In this document: in pieces, positions 22,078 through 33,730 of the stretch
Position numbering within the stretch: the first letter of the stretch is position 1
Layout: the number at the start of each line of letters is the position of its first letter
Source: Clarkia xantiana subsp. parviflora
Taxonomy: Eukaryota; Streptophyta; Magnoliopsida; Myrtales; Onagraceae
Direction: 5' to 3'
NCBI GenBank assembly: GCA_036873135.1
Contig: JAPTYO010000007.1
Coordinates: 4,508,763-4,572,762, forward strand
Length of the DNA stretch: 64,000 bases
Program-made: the position numbers and the translations under genes
Notes under the pieces: model-generated
What the model was told of the DNA's origin: nothing
Databases searched by the model: none
The model's input: the letters and a program-made list of their open reading frames with translations, nothing else

Positions 22078-23514
22078 TTAAGTTGCAGTAGTTTTTGTAG
22101 CTCCAACACTGGCACCGTCTGTAGAAATCGGAACAACAATGTCGACAACTGGCTGATCATGAACTTTTAGGATCTCGATTCCTATAATCTCCCTTACATG
22201 ATCCGGAAGCTTCTCTTGGTCTTTAAATTCATCTGACTTACGGTATACTGCGTAGAGAATCATCTGGGACAGTCCTAGCAAAAATCCTATGATATTTGGA
22301 ATCTGCAACCATTAAACATTATACGTAATGCTATATTCAGAGAATGAACAATTAATGGTGCAATGTCACTATAGTCACGTACCGCAATACATTTGTCCTT
22401 CTGGAAGAACCCATAACCGAACCACATTACTGCACTCAGTGTCAGACAGATCGAAAGAGATATAGGCATGAACTCGACACTCTTGGTTCGAATAACCCGA
22501 GCCTGCAAAAAGACAATAGAACATCATATACGATGTTGGTTAAGATATATATAAGAGTTTTTCAAAACAAAAAAAAAAACTATAGGGGCCGGGTTCAATA
22601 AATTTAGGGTTAGGGTTACATACCGCAATGCTTAGAGGAGATATAAACACGGCAACAGACACAGATGTGCAAATCCACCCAAAAACCGTGACTTGCGTGC
22701 TCTTCTTTTCGGATGAATAGTGCGTGATGGCAATAAAGAGGAAGAATGCAGCAGTCATTGCGAAAATGAGTCTGATAGTGGATTTCTGCATTACAAATTA
22801 ACTATATATTTAGATCACATGGATAGATGACATATATATTAATTTAATTAATTAATTACCTTGGTGTCAGCATATTTAAGGTATATGATAATGTAAATGG
22901 TCTCGATAACGAGGCCGCAGGAGTTGATGGTGATAAGGAGCATTTCATTTCCTTTGAGTAGAGCATAGGAGAGCCAAAGCAAGCAACTGAAAAACGCCAC
23001 CACATAAGGAAGCGACTTGAAGCCCTCGGTCGATTTCTTCCGCCATATCCTGTAGAAGGTTGGCCTGCAAAAACAATAAAAAAATTCACCCCATATATAT
23101 CAGAATTAACCCAAGTTAGTTATATAATGTATGGTAACAAATTAATAATAATAATAATAAGTTGATGACTGCATGCTTACACTGGAGCAAAGAAGACCAG
23201 AAAAGAGATAATGTTTCCTGCATAATTATATTCAATGGAAAATGTATCGTTAGTATTGACGACTCTTAAGCACAGTTCTACCCGTCTTCTCTTATGCTTG
23301 ACGAATTGTGACTTTGAGGAATTTCGAACGCTAGACTTTTAAGTCAAAGCATGTTAAAATAAGCGATTTTAACCGCTATATGACCACTACACCGGTGGAA
23401 TTCGAAGGTTGTTAAGATGAAGAGCATGAAATAAAACCAAAGGTTGTTATGTTAGAAGTTACCTAGGATGCCAAAGGTAAATGACCATATAGGGGAGAAA
23501 TCAGGTAAAGCCAT
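22078..23514 (-). CDS. SWEET bidirectional sugar transporter (clade III-like)
   Basis: Six exons on the minus strand: 23514-23463, 23217-23181, 23064-22860, 22785-22624, 22502-22383, 22302-22078, all GT..AG, giving 266 residues. The exon number and sizes (37, 205, 162 and 120 nt for exons 2-5) are the usual SWEET layout. Two MtN3/saliva triple-helix repeats are clear: the first with [20 protein letters not shown] and the pocket Asn in ITINSCG, the second with [16 protein letters not shown] and the pocket Asn in [10 protein letters not shown]. Seven membrane segments are expected. The long first-repeat motif and the hydrophilic C-tail fit clade III, whose members mainly export sucrose across the plasma membrane in phloem, nectary or seed tissue; the clade call is from memory of the family. 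A TATA box lies about 170 bp upstream and the leader is CT-rich. Confidence 0.93.
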
Positions 23515-23682
23515 GATGTGGTTTTTGTTAACAAGCAAAGCAAAAGGAAGAGCTTTGAGGTCTCAGTTGTGAAAGTGAAACCCTAGCTAGCTCTTCCTTT
23601 CTCTCTCAAGGTGCTTCTCTCTCTCTCTACTGTTTTTAATTAATGGCGGAATGATTTGAGGAGGATGGAGAATACGAAGGCG

Positions 23683-23694
23683 TTTATATATACA
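23683..23694 (-). promoter_or_regulatory. TATA box of the SWEET gene
   Basis: Minus strand TGTATATATAAA, about 170 bp upstream of the ATG at 23514. The leader between them contains CT repeats near 23615-23630, which are common in plant leaders. Confidence 0.6.
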
Positions 23695-25418
23695 CATTCA
23701 TTTTGAGTATGCTACACACACAGGGCAAGTCTAGGCATGGAAATCATGTGTATATTGGGAAAGAAAGAATGAGAGTGCGTATAGAAGTCACTCTTGTTGC
23801 ATGACAAAGTGGATCGTTACTAGGTAACGTAGCTCAAAATCATTCACCCTACCCAAAAATCCCACTTAATCTCCACCCACGCGCTTCCCTTTCCCACGCT
23901 CCTACTAATCTACTGTTATATATATGATCACCCCCGTTCCCTTGCATATACTATACAACTTGTCCGTCTCAACTTCACCTATATATATATATATATACAC
24001 ACCACTAATAATGATATCAGAATTTTTATAACTTTTTTAATGGATTTTTTTTAGAGATCAGTACAAGTCTCGGCTTATTGCTAAAACAATTAATTGCTTG
24101 CCCTAATGGAAAAGCAAAGCCTTTTAGGGTATATACAATGAATGAAGACGGGTTCCTTTTAATTTATATTGCCATATATATATTCTGAAAATTTTGGTTA
24201 GCATTCATAAGATACCTATTCTATACTTAGAATAATTCATATGTATATAAAGTTAACTTCTAATTTAAAAATATTGATCATACATATTTTTTTAATCGGC
24301 GTTATTTAAACTCGAAGCTAAACTATTAATTAATATTTTTATAAAAAAAAAAACTATTAATTAATACATGGCTTTATTGTCAACTAGACAGAATATATAG
24401 CAACAAAAATAGGGTTGGGGGAGAGAGATTGGATTCACGCGCATGGAAGACATCGTTGGATTGAAGGGTAAGAGAGATATTTTGAACTCTCTGAAACCGG
24501 AAAGGTGTCCTCCTGTGGTTGATTGGTCACGTGACTTATTCTTCTTAATTCTTTCCCAAAACACTACGCACCCTCTTCTAGCCAGCCAGCCGTTTCATCC
24601 TAGTTGAACCATACACGCCATGCTGACTCAGCCCTAATAATTAGCTCTCTCTCTCTTAAATACGTTTGTGTCTTAAAATGTGCACAATCGATTCATTCCG
24701 ATCATGCAAGATTTGGTAAAACGTAAAAAATGTAATATATAATATAAATAAATCATTTATTAACTAGATCTTTCAAATTTAATTTTTATTAGAAGTTTAG
24801 GAATGAAAAAATATTTATAATCATCATTTACATTTTATAAACCGCCACAGTTCAAGTAGAGATTAATCTAAACATTGTTGTGTACGGATGCTGCCCTTCT
24901 AATGACCTACTATTCGTGATAAACTTAAAAAAAAAATGCAAGATTTGGCAACTAATATGTAATATAGGATATAATAACGCGTGCGTGTTAAGATTAACAT
25001 GCACATATAGTTTTTGTTCGTGAGATATGGATGTTGATGTGTGCTCCCAATGATAGGAATATGGACAAATTTGTCCATGTTATGAAAGGTCTCTTGTGTT
25101 AATTAATTAGCATGTAATATTTGGCCAAAAAAATTAGCATGTAATAAACTATAATCAAATTACTAATGATTTCTAACCGTAGCCACCTGATTCTCTAGAT
25201 AGTCATAATTAAACTCATATGGTAAACCGCCTCTCATTTACTCATCTAATCATGTTAAATTGTTAATAAAAAACACCGCTTCAAATTAATAACTAAGATT
25301 AATTATCAATATAAAGAAATCTCTAGCTAGAATATAATTTGGACAGCCACTGGCCACCACGATACCATCATCTAACTTATATGTGGAAATTAGTTGAGCT
25401 CCAATGATTATTATCTAC
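23695..25418. other. AT-rich intergenic DNA upstream of SWEET
   Basis: Should hold the distal SWEET promoter. A short AT repeat lies near 23982-23997. No gene or transposon end recognised. Confidence 0.5.
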
Positions 25419-25421
25419 TAA

Positions 25422-25838
25422 GAGCATCCACAGTGGTATTACGTAAAGATTACGTAAACGTGGGTCCTACATGTTTATTTAAGTAAAGCAACAAAAACTA
25501 TCTACAGTGGTTTTACATAGCATTCCTTAAAGATGGGACCCACACGTAAATTTATGCTTTTACATAAAACATTCCTTAAATTTAAGTAATACACTATGTA
25601 TTACGTAACCAATTTTTTATTATAAATTAATTCATTTTATAATTAATGCTAATATCTTATTGGTAGTTGTTGGAAAATTTAATAATAAAATATATTTAAG
25701 GAATATGTTTAAGTAATACGATTGTAGATAAAATATTTTTTTCGTGTGTCTTAAATTTACGTACTACTTAAAGTGTACATAAATATCTACGTGGCAACTT
25801 TAAATAATACAATTTATGTAAAACCACTGTGGATGCTC
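25422..25838 (+). mobile_element. 417-bp MITE, Harbinger-like, copy 1
   Basis: Terminal inverted repeats GAGCATCCACAGTGG and CCACTGTGGATGCTC are perfect. TAA flanks both sides (25419-25421 and 25839-25841), fitting a 3-bp TWA target duplication of the PIF/Harbinger type. The interior has many repeats of TAAGGAAT and TTACGTAA type and no coding sequence. A second copy of exactly the same length lies at 54147-54563. Confidence 0.85.
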
Positions 25839-26111
25839 TAAAAAATGGCATAACATTTTTTTCTTCCAATAAAACTAAAATAGTGCATTATTAGTTATGT
25901 CGTCCGGAATAAAATTATATAATTCTTAACAAAAATACAATTTGGTCCTTCAAATTGATCAGAATTCAATTAATTATTATTTTCTGAATTTACAAAGTAT
26001 TTAGTTAGCTTATTTATTATGCCCAGCTAATTAATTAATTAAAACACCTAGTTAGACTTACGTACTTCCACTCATCTAGATATTTCAGAAAGTTAGCTAC
26101 GATCGATGCTT

Positions 26112-26597
26112 TCTGTGATGGTTAGAATATATATAATATGAGTAAATTCATAATATAATTATGACTAAATTTATAATAATATAATAAGGAATATATAATA
26201 TAATAATATACTAATAATATATCTATTCCTAATTTAGATATATCTAAATATAATAAAATATATTTATCTCTAATATATTTTATTCTCTTATACGCCCCGC
26301 AAGACGGACGTTCTGACAAGAATGCTGATCTTGATACGAAGAATATTGATAAATGCCAGAATAGTCCAACCGTCATCGGCGAATGCCCGGAGAGATCCAG
26401 TCGGCAACAGCGGAAGCCTGGAGATGTCCATTCAGCAACAGTGAAAGCCCGGAGATGTCCAGTCGGCAAGGAGATAGTCCGGAGATATCCAGTCAGCACG
26501 GTGGTAGCCCGGAGGTCCAGTCGGCAGTGGCGGAAGCCCGGAGGTCCAGTTGGCGGAAGCCCGGAGAGATATAGTCGGCATCAGCGGAGAAGAATTT
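26112..26597 (+). mobile_element. fragment of an unrelated LTR element fused to the Copia 5' end
   Basis: 26112-26290 is an AT-rich LTR-like stretch (GTTAGAATATATATAATATG and repeated TATCTAAATATAAT blocks) ending in ATACGCCCCGCAAGACGGAC, a sequence type I associate with leaders of another plant LTR family. 26387-26590 is a roughly 30-bp minisatellite (GGAGATGTCCAGTCGGCAAC with variants). Neither belongs to the Copia LTR seen at 31031. The family name is uncertain. Confidence 0.5.
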
Positions 26598-29343
26598 CTA
26601 TAGACATGACGATTACTCATTTAATTACTCGCAAATCTGAAGCTATAAATTACTTTAAAAGCTTTCTGAAGCTCGTGGAGAATCAACATGAGCGGAAGGT
26701 GAAAATCCTTCGCACCGATAGAGGTGGAGAATATCTCTCTAATGAGTTTGATAAGTTATGCAAAGAAAGTGGGATCGCCCGTAAAACGACGATCCCTAAC
26801 ACACCACAGCAGAATGGTGTGGCTGAACGTCGTAATCAGACTCTCCTAGACATGGTGAGAACCATGATGTCACAAGCACAATTACCAGTTTATTATTGGG
26901 GAGACGCATTGCTTGCTGCCACTCATGTAGTAAACCTTGTCCCATCAAAAACAGTTAACACAACACCGTATGAGCTTTGGACTGGTAGAGACTTAAATCT
27001 TACCAGGCTGCGACCTTGGGGGTGCGCAGCTTACACACATACAACTGACAGCTGATTTGGCAAGTTAGGCCCCAGAGGACTTAAGAGCATCTTTATAAGA
27101 TACTTCGAGAACTCAAAAGGTTATGTATTTGTGTCAACTCAAGAAAACGGTAGTGTGTACGAACATGAATCCAGATACGTCACTTTTCTTGAGGACGAAT
27201 TTCCATCGCTTCAAGAGATAAAAACAGATGAAGTTCTGACCGAACTAGAACATGATGATGATGATTCTCAGGTCCCACTTTATTCGAGTGGGATATTTGG
27301 CACAGCAACAAGTGATTCAGTTAATGAAGATGATATCCCCATTATAAATCCAGTGGGAGGGCTCACTCCCCACCCCTCACCCACCCCCCACCCAAACACA
27401 AATCACTATTGCTGGGAATGCGAAACAAGTAGAACCTGACATTCATAACACACAACCACCATCAATTCCCATTATTTCAAGTGGGAGTGGGATGATCGCT
27501 CCAGTTCCAGATCCTAGCGATCAAAGAACTAATCTCGGAGGTGAAATTCCGAGACGAATTGGTCGTCCTAGGAAAGTTGTTGCTCAAAGTTCTAGTAACG
27601 CCAACATTCCCAGTGGGAGTAGTGCCCCGATAAGAAGCATTATTCTAAGTGGGAGTATGGGTCAAACTCAAAATGGGATAGGTGAGCCTAGACGCAGTCA
27701 AAGGCAACGCACTTCCCCTAAAAGGTATCCCATTGAGAGAGGCGAAATATTCACTCTCACATCTGTTGATGAACCAGTAACGGTTAAACAAGCGATGGAA
27801 GGACCTCAAGCAAAAGAATGGAGAAAAGCAATGGAAGATGAAATCGCCTCAATGAAAGCTAATTCGGTTTGGTCATTAGTTGATTTGCCTGCGAACCGCA
27901 GAGCAATAGGAGCTAAGTGGGTTTTGAAACTCAAACTCACTGCTGATGGAGAAGTCGAGGGATACAAAGCTCGACTAGTTGCGAAAGGATATACCCAAAT
28001 CCACGAAGTGGACTTTGATGAAACATACTCACCAACTGTGCGTTACACCACGGTAAGGGCCATCATTTCCCTAGTTGCTAGTCTTGATCTAGAGCTACAT
28101 CAAATGGATGTTAAGACCGCATTCCTCCATGGAAACCTGGAGGAAGAGATCTATATGGAGCAACGGGAGGGTTTCATTACTCCTGGCAAAGAACGTAAAG
28201 TTTGCAAACTCCAAAGATCTATATACGACCTTAAACAATCGTCTCGGCAATGGTATCGCAGATTCCGCGAGGAAATCATCGGATACTGATTCACGAATCT
28301 TCATGAGGATCCCTGCGTACACACCAAGACCTCCGGGTCTAAGTATATCATCATAACAGTATACGTGGATGACATACTCATTGCTGCGAACGACGTGAGT
28401 TTTATGAATAAATCAAAGTCCTGGTTATCATCAGCATTCGAGATGAAAGACATGGGAGATGCTACATACATCTTAGGCATCAAAATCGCCCGAGATCGTG
28501 CCACCCGGAAATTATGTCTATCTCAGGAATCATATATCAACAAACTGTTGAAAAGATTCAGAATGCTGGATGCTAAACTCGTGGATACGCCGGTTGTGTT
28601 CGGGTGCGCGCTATCGAAGCGTGATGGCCCGAAAAACCAGCAGGAGCGTGAACAGATGAAGAATGCAGAGTATCTGAGCATGGTAGGGACTAGGGAGTCT
28701 AATGTACACCATGTTCTGTAATCGGCCAGACATCTGTTACGCTGTGGTCCTAGTAGCAAGATTCCAATCAGATCCTAGTTATCAACATCTAAAGGCCGTG
28801 AAACAAATTATCAGATATCTTAAAGGTACCGCCGACTACGTTCTGTGCTATGAGGGCGATCGACTCGAATTGACCGGTTATAGTGACGCTGACCACGGTG
28901 GCGATCCGGATGATCGTAAGAACACCACAGGAGGAGTTTTCCTCCTTGCTAATGTTGCCATATCATGGGTGAGCAAGAAGCAATCTTGTGTCGCGCTTTC
29001 CACTATGGAATCAGAATTCGTTGCCCTCTCCAAAAACACACAAGAAGCGGTCTGGCAGAAGAGGCTTCTTACTGCATTAATTAGCACCGACAAGAAGAGT
29101 AAACCTGTGAAGGTGTATTCCGACAGTCAGGCGGCCATTGCGGCAGTTAAGAATCCAAAGTACCATAGTAGGACAAAGCACATTGATGTGAAATACAATT
29201 ATACTAAATATGTTCTGGAATACAACATAATCGCTTTAGAATACTTGCCTACAGACAATATGGTCACAGACCCTTTAACTAAGCTGTTACGTAGGGAGAT
29301 TTTTGAAAAGCACGTAAAACTGCTTGGATTACATAGGGCTTAA
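26598..29343 (+). pseudogene. broken Copia pol: integrase, reverse transcriptase, RNase H
   Basis: Integrase core with LRTDRGGEYLS and NTPQQNGVAERRNQTLLDMV (both conserved in Copia) is interrupted by TGA at 27053. The same frame resumes with FGKLGPRG and VTFLEDEFP and stops at 27439. After a frameshift the reverse transcriptase runs from about 27492 (AKWVLKLKL, QMDVKTAFLHGNL), is cut by TGA at 28287, and resumes in frame with the catalytic YVDD near 28359-28370. A 7-bp duplication-like insertion (TAGGGACTAGGGAGT, near 28685) shifts the frame before MYTMFCNRPDICYAV. RNase H then reads SDADHGGD, SKKQSCVALSTMESEF and SRTKHIDVKY, stopping at 29343. Gag and protease are absent. Confidence 0.9.
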
Positions 29344-29805
29344 ACTCTGTGGCTTGTAAAAGTGATAACATTTTGACATTTGAAATTATGTTTCAATTTT
29401 GATAAAAGAATTGCAATTTGAGTTTATGATTTATCGACATCATAATGATTAACAACATCGGATTTACGGTCTATAAACTAAGTCGTAGGAAGAAATAAAA
29501 TTCTTCCACCAAAATTATGTCGAATGTGAACCTTGCCTCGTCACACAGGCACGGTCATCTTGTAAGGAGAGAGGGACATCTACCATAACAATATTGGCTA
29601 AGAATCAGGGAGTAAACCTGATTAAGCAAAACGATAACATTGTCACGCTTAACAACATGACTTAATCTTCGTTTTGTAAATCGCCGAGTTGGACTTTGTC
29701 CATCACTATATCACATTCAAGGTCAGATGAGAGATTCTGCGATAGCATTATTGACATATCCCATCCCTGGCTTTACTAGGTGTGCTATCGACGCGTACTT
29801 CATAC

Positions 29806-30358
29806 TAGGGCTGAGCAAGAAGCCCGAAAAGCCCGAAGGCCCGAAAATCCCGACCCGAGCCCGTCCCGAAAATCCCGTCCCGAGATGTAGCCCGAGCCCG
29901 GTCGGGCGGGATTTTTTTTCCCAAGTCGGGCTCGGGCTCGGGCTCGGGCTTTTTCTTAAAAAGCCCGAAAGTCCCGAGCCCGCCCGAATATATGTATATA
30001 TTATATATATTTAAGTTTAACCTAAGTCTACTAACTATAGTTTAAGTAACTTTACTATAGTTAAAATAAAAAAATCTTAGAATTAGACTATGGATGATGT
30101 TTGAAATTATTGAATTTTGTATTGATGTGTTGAACTTGCATGTATTTGAAATGGATGGACCTCATATTATGATTTTTTTTTTTTTTTAATTTTTTGGTTC
30201 AAATTCGGGCTAGCCCGAGCCCGAATCCCGATGTCCCGACTCGGGCGGGACATTTCCTTTAGTTTCGGGCTCGGGCTCGGGCCAAAAATATGAGTCCCGA
30301 AATTTTTGGGCTCGGGCTCAGGCAAAAGCCCGCCCGTCCCGTCCCGAGCTCACCCCTA
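29806..30358 (+). mobile_element. 553-bp non-autonomous hAT-type element, copy 1
   Basis: Ends TAGGGCTGAGC and GCTCACCCCTA form an imperfect 11-bp inverted repeat. CTTCATAC flanks both sides (29798-29805 and 30359-30366), a perfect 8-bp duplication diagnostic of hAT insertion. Both subterminal regions are packed with GCCCGA / CGGGCT motifs, and the AT-rich centre holds no gene. It inserted into the 3' region of the Copia element. Confidence 0.92.
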
Positions 30359-31030
30359 CTTCATACTGTGCGTGCCACGTTCGACCACGAGGTCATGCTC
30401 GGTTGTACTAGCTAGAATCCTTGTGATTAAAAGGGCGCATACTTCTTCACCTTGAGCGTGTGATTGATCCCGGATGTCTTATTAAGAGGCATCCAAAGTA
30501 TCCTCACGGACTCAGAACTTATACCTAAGGTCTGGCTCAATGCTCGTTTCCCGGCGTACGAGCGAAGTGCCAAAGAAAACAGTCAAGTGACTACGTCTTG
30601 GAAACCGGTTGAGTCAGACTAAGGGTATAAGCAATGGGGATGGTCATATTCACATTTAATTCACCGACTCTCGTGTTCACTAGGTGGCCGCAAACCGGAT
30701 ATTAGTTGAAGGTTGTGAACACTTGTACGGATGCCCTGGAGAAGTATTCATTTGTGGAAAACTGGGCAATTGGAGAATTAATAGTTGACCAAGGATACAG
30801 TGTGGTACATAGTTTTATTTCAAACAGGTTTGGTTCATGAAAGGGAATCAACGTTCTGCGGGCGCTACAATACTCCTAACAGATGAGTAGCACGATGGCC
30901 GTCGTATCCGCCGGTCACACGGCAAGCCTCGTATGAACTATTCGGAGAAGAAGACTGAAGACTGAGATGTTGATACTATTGCGTAACCGTATAGATTAAC
31001 GAGCACCCTCCCATTCCAGCGAGTGGGAGC

Positions 31031-31593
31031 TGTTAGCATATGGTGACGTGGCGCCGTAATAGGAGCCCGTTAATTAAGGGAATTACCTAAGTTAATTAGG
31101 TAATTGTCAATCTGGGCTAATTGGGCCAAATCTAATTAGTAATTGACAAGGGAGGCCCAAAATGGGCCTCCCCCCCCTTTATGCATGGTTCGGCTGAAAC
31201 CCTAGTACCACATTGGTTGGAGTTGCCTTTTGGCAACTCCACCCAATACTATATATAGGGGTGACTCCTAAGGGTTTAAACACACAATTAAGAACAAGGA
31301 TCTTCATTGAGAAAACTTGTCACCCTAGTCTAATATTTCGGCACCATCACATCAAGTCTGAGGTTTCATCTCCGTTGAAGAATCGATCAGAGGTCTTGTT
31401 GTGGAGCTACATCGCGTGGGACTTCTTCTAACGAAGAACTTGCACGTGGTTCCGACCGGAGGATCAGAACTCCCCCCACATCGTTCTAAGGCAGGAAAGC
31501 TAAAAGATATGTGTACTAATTCCGCTGCGTAGATTAGATTTCTTGCTAGTACACGTTTAGCATTCCGTAGTATTACGTCCCCGTAATCCAACA
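31031..31593 (+). repeat. Copia 3' LTR, 563 bp
   Basis: TGTTAGCATATGGTGACGTG at the start and CCGTAATCCAACA at the end, directly after the polypurine tract GAGTGGGAGC. It contains a TATA-like ACTATATATAGG near 31247. No second LTR is present at the other end of the element. Confidence 0.88.
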
Positions 31594-31782
31594 ATATCTA
31601 AATATTTTGAATATATTCGAGATATTTCAAATATATCTGAGATATTTAAAAATATATATTTATTTATTTACTCTAATATGCACATGAGCATTTTTGACAC
31701 TTTGTGATTTGACACGTCTGGAAATGACACGTCATGTGTAGCAACGTTACGTCCGGTTCAAAATCGAGTGTTTACAGTAGGA

Positions 31783-32616
31783 TTTAGGTGCTATATGTTT
31801 GCATTTTGTAGACTTTTGATGCATCCTAGCATTTAAAATTTGACCCTGGCTAGGATACCTAGACATGGGCGACCCAGGGTCCGATTGACCCCAATCAGAC
31901 CCCAAGGTCAAATTGACCCAGCCGACCCAGTCGTGGCTCGGTCCCTATCTTGGTCAATTTCGACCTAGGTCCGATTTGTAATCTTTCAGAACTAAATTAT
32001 AAAAATTAAAAGTTAGGAATATACATTTGAGAACTAAATTAAACAAAATAAAAGTATTTAACGGTCAAACTTTAATGTTGACTAACGAATGCACCAAAAG
32101 TCCATAAAATGCAAACATATGGCACCAAAAGCTTAGAAAACAAAACATACGACACTAAAAGCCAACATTGGCCAAACATATGACATTAAAAGACATTTTA
32201 ACCTTAAATAATATTAGACCCCAGCCCGCGCTACGCACGCGCGTAATTTTTCATGGTCAAATTGTTACAATGACGCCATAATAATGATACTTGACATGAT
32301 TGATAATACTCAAAAGATGATACAAAACCATCATCGACCCGATCCTTGGACAATACAAGAATAGAGTCTAATGTAAAATAACGAAATTAATTTTTTACTA
32401 AAACAAATACATTTAAATTATGTAACATAATTTCATAATTTTTTCTTAAAAAAACATTCAATTTGAAATTTAAAATGATCGAGCGACCGGAAAAGAAAAA
32501 ACTATTAAAGAGTCCCCGGTCGCTCTAGCATTTTAAATTTCAAATTGAATGTTTTTTAAAAGCCAACATTGGCCAAACATATGACACTAAAAGACCTTTT
32601 AACCTTAAATAATATA
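31783..32616 (+). mobile_element. remnant of long-TIR DNA element with an inner insertion
   Basis: 31783-32216 matches the long-TIR element at 45070-46404 without its nested hAT copy: GCTATATGTTTGCATTTTGT, then GGTCCGATTGACC, then ACATATGGCACCAAAAG. GCTAGGAT occurs once (31849-31856), the empty site of the hAT insertion in the other copy. A roughly 340-bp extra segment (about 32217-32556) follows. It begins with a GC-rich CCCGCGCTACGCACGCGCG stretch and ends in a hairpin. After it about 60 bp of the element's end (AAGCCAACATTGGCCAAACA) is repeated. Confidence 0.65.
32448..32557. repeat. near-perfect 110-bp hairpin
   Basis: The left arm AAAAAACATTCAATTTGAAA continues to GAGCGACCGG (ends 32490). 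The right arm runs from CCGGTCGCTC (32516) to TTTCAAATTGAATGTTTTTT. Arms of about 42 bp are nearly perfect complements, with a loop of about 25 bases. It could fold as a long RNA hairpin or be a small foldback element. Confidence 0.85.
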
Positions 32617-32911
32617 TTTATGTATGGTATTATTAGTAATCAAACAACCCCATGACAACATAACCTAACCATATCCAGTACAATTAAAATTATTTATTAG
32701 GTAACTTAATGCTAGCTTTGACTAATGATAATAATTTTTAATAAGAAGTGATACTAGTCAATAAAATTTAATTTGTATATGACAAAATTTACGGTTTCTT
32801 TTTCTTCTTGTCATAATTTACAAGTAAGATTTTTATATGAATATATATATATATATATATATATAAACCATATACATAAGCATTACATAAGTATTCCTGA
32901 AACACATATCT

Positions 32912-33659
32912 ATGGCTTTGCTAAATATACATTATTTTATAGCAATTGTTTGTCTTAGTTTATATGGAATAAGAACTTCTACGGAAGAAGCTGAAATAAA
33001 GCGAAGTATTGAATTAGAGCAACATCTCAAACTTCTAAATAAACCTGCCATCAAATCTATTGAGGTAAAAAATTTATTTTATGTTTATGTCTTTTAGTCT
33101 TCAGAATTATACTATAGCGACTATATTAGTAATTTTAAGTGGCGCCTTATTTCTATAGATTTGTGTATGTAGAGATTTTGTTTCAGTGATATTGTTAAAT
33201 AGTCATGATATATTTGCTAAAGATAAAGTCGTAACTCCTTTATGCCAATTTTTATCTAAATTTGTGTTAATATTTCTAAAATCTATATCAAAATTCCTGC
33301 CAAATATTTTAATATATATATTGTAGTAAACCGTAGAGAAACAGGTGTGATATAATTGGAGTATGATAGAGACTTAACTGGAAAACAACTCAGTTAGAAT
33401 TTTGAGCCACATCAGTTACTTCCTATTGAGCTCATTAAAGCCCAAGTAGGGACTACCCAGACCGGTTGCTCAACCGTGCAACCTTATTTAGGTCGGGATC
33501 TAAGTAATGCACGGTCCACAGAATAGGGGTGCAATTGAGTCCCAAGTCATGCTAGCTAAGTTACTTAAGGGCGACGACTATAGTTTGAGTGAGAACATAA
33601 ACAAAGTCGTTCTCGGTATCGTGTTAAGGCAACTGGTCATATATTTTTCTTTCTTTTAG

Positions 33660-33730
<71 letters not shown>

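Larger units (their letters stand above)
26598..31593 (+). mobile_element. 5'-truncated Copia retrotransposon with 3' LTR
   Basis: From about 26598 the sequence encodes the integrase core, then the integrase C-terminus, reverse transcriptase and RNase H of a Ty1/Copia element. A long 3' untranslated region, a polypurine tract (GCGAGTGGGAGC, ending at 31030) and one LTR (31031-31593) follow. The 5' LTR, primer site, gag, protease and the start of integrase are missing. Two nonsense codons and at least two frameshifts show it is dead. A hAT-type element sits in the 3' region (29806-30358). Fragments of the same family lie inverted at 42204-42872. Confidence 0.9.
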
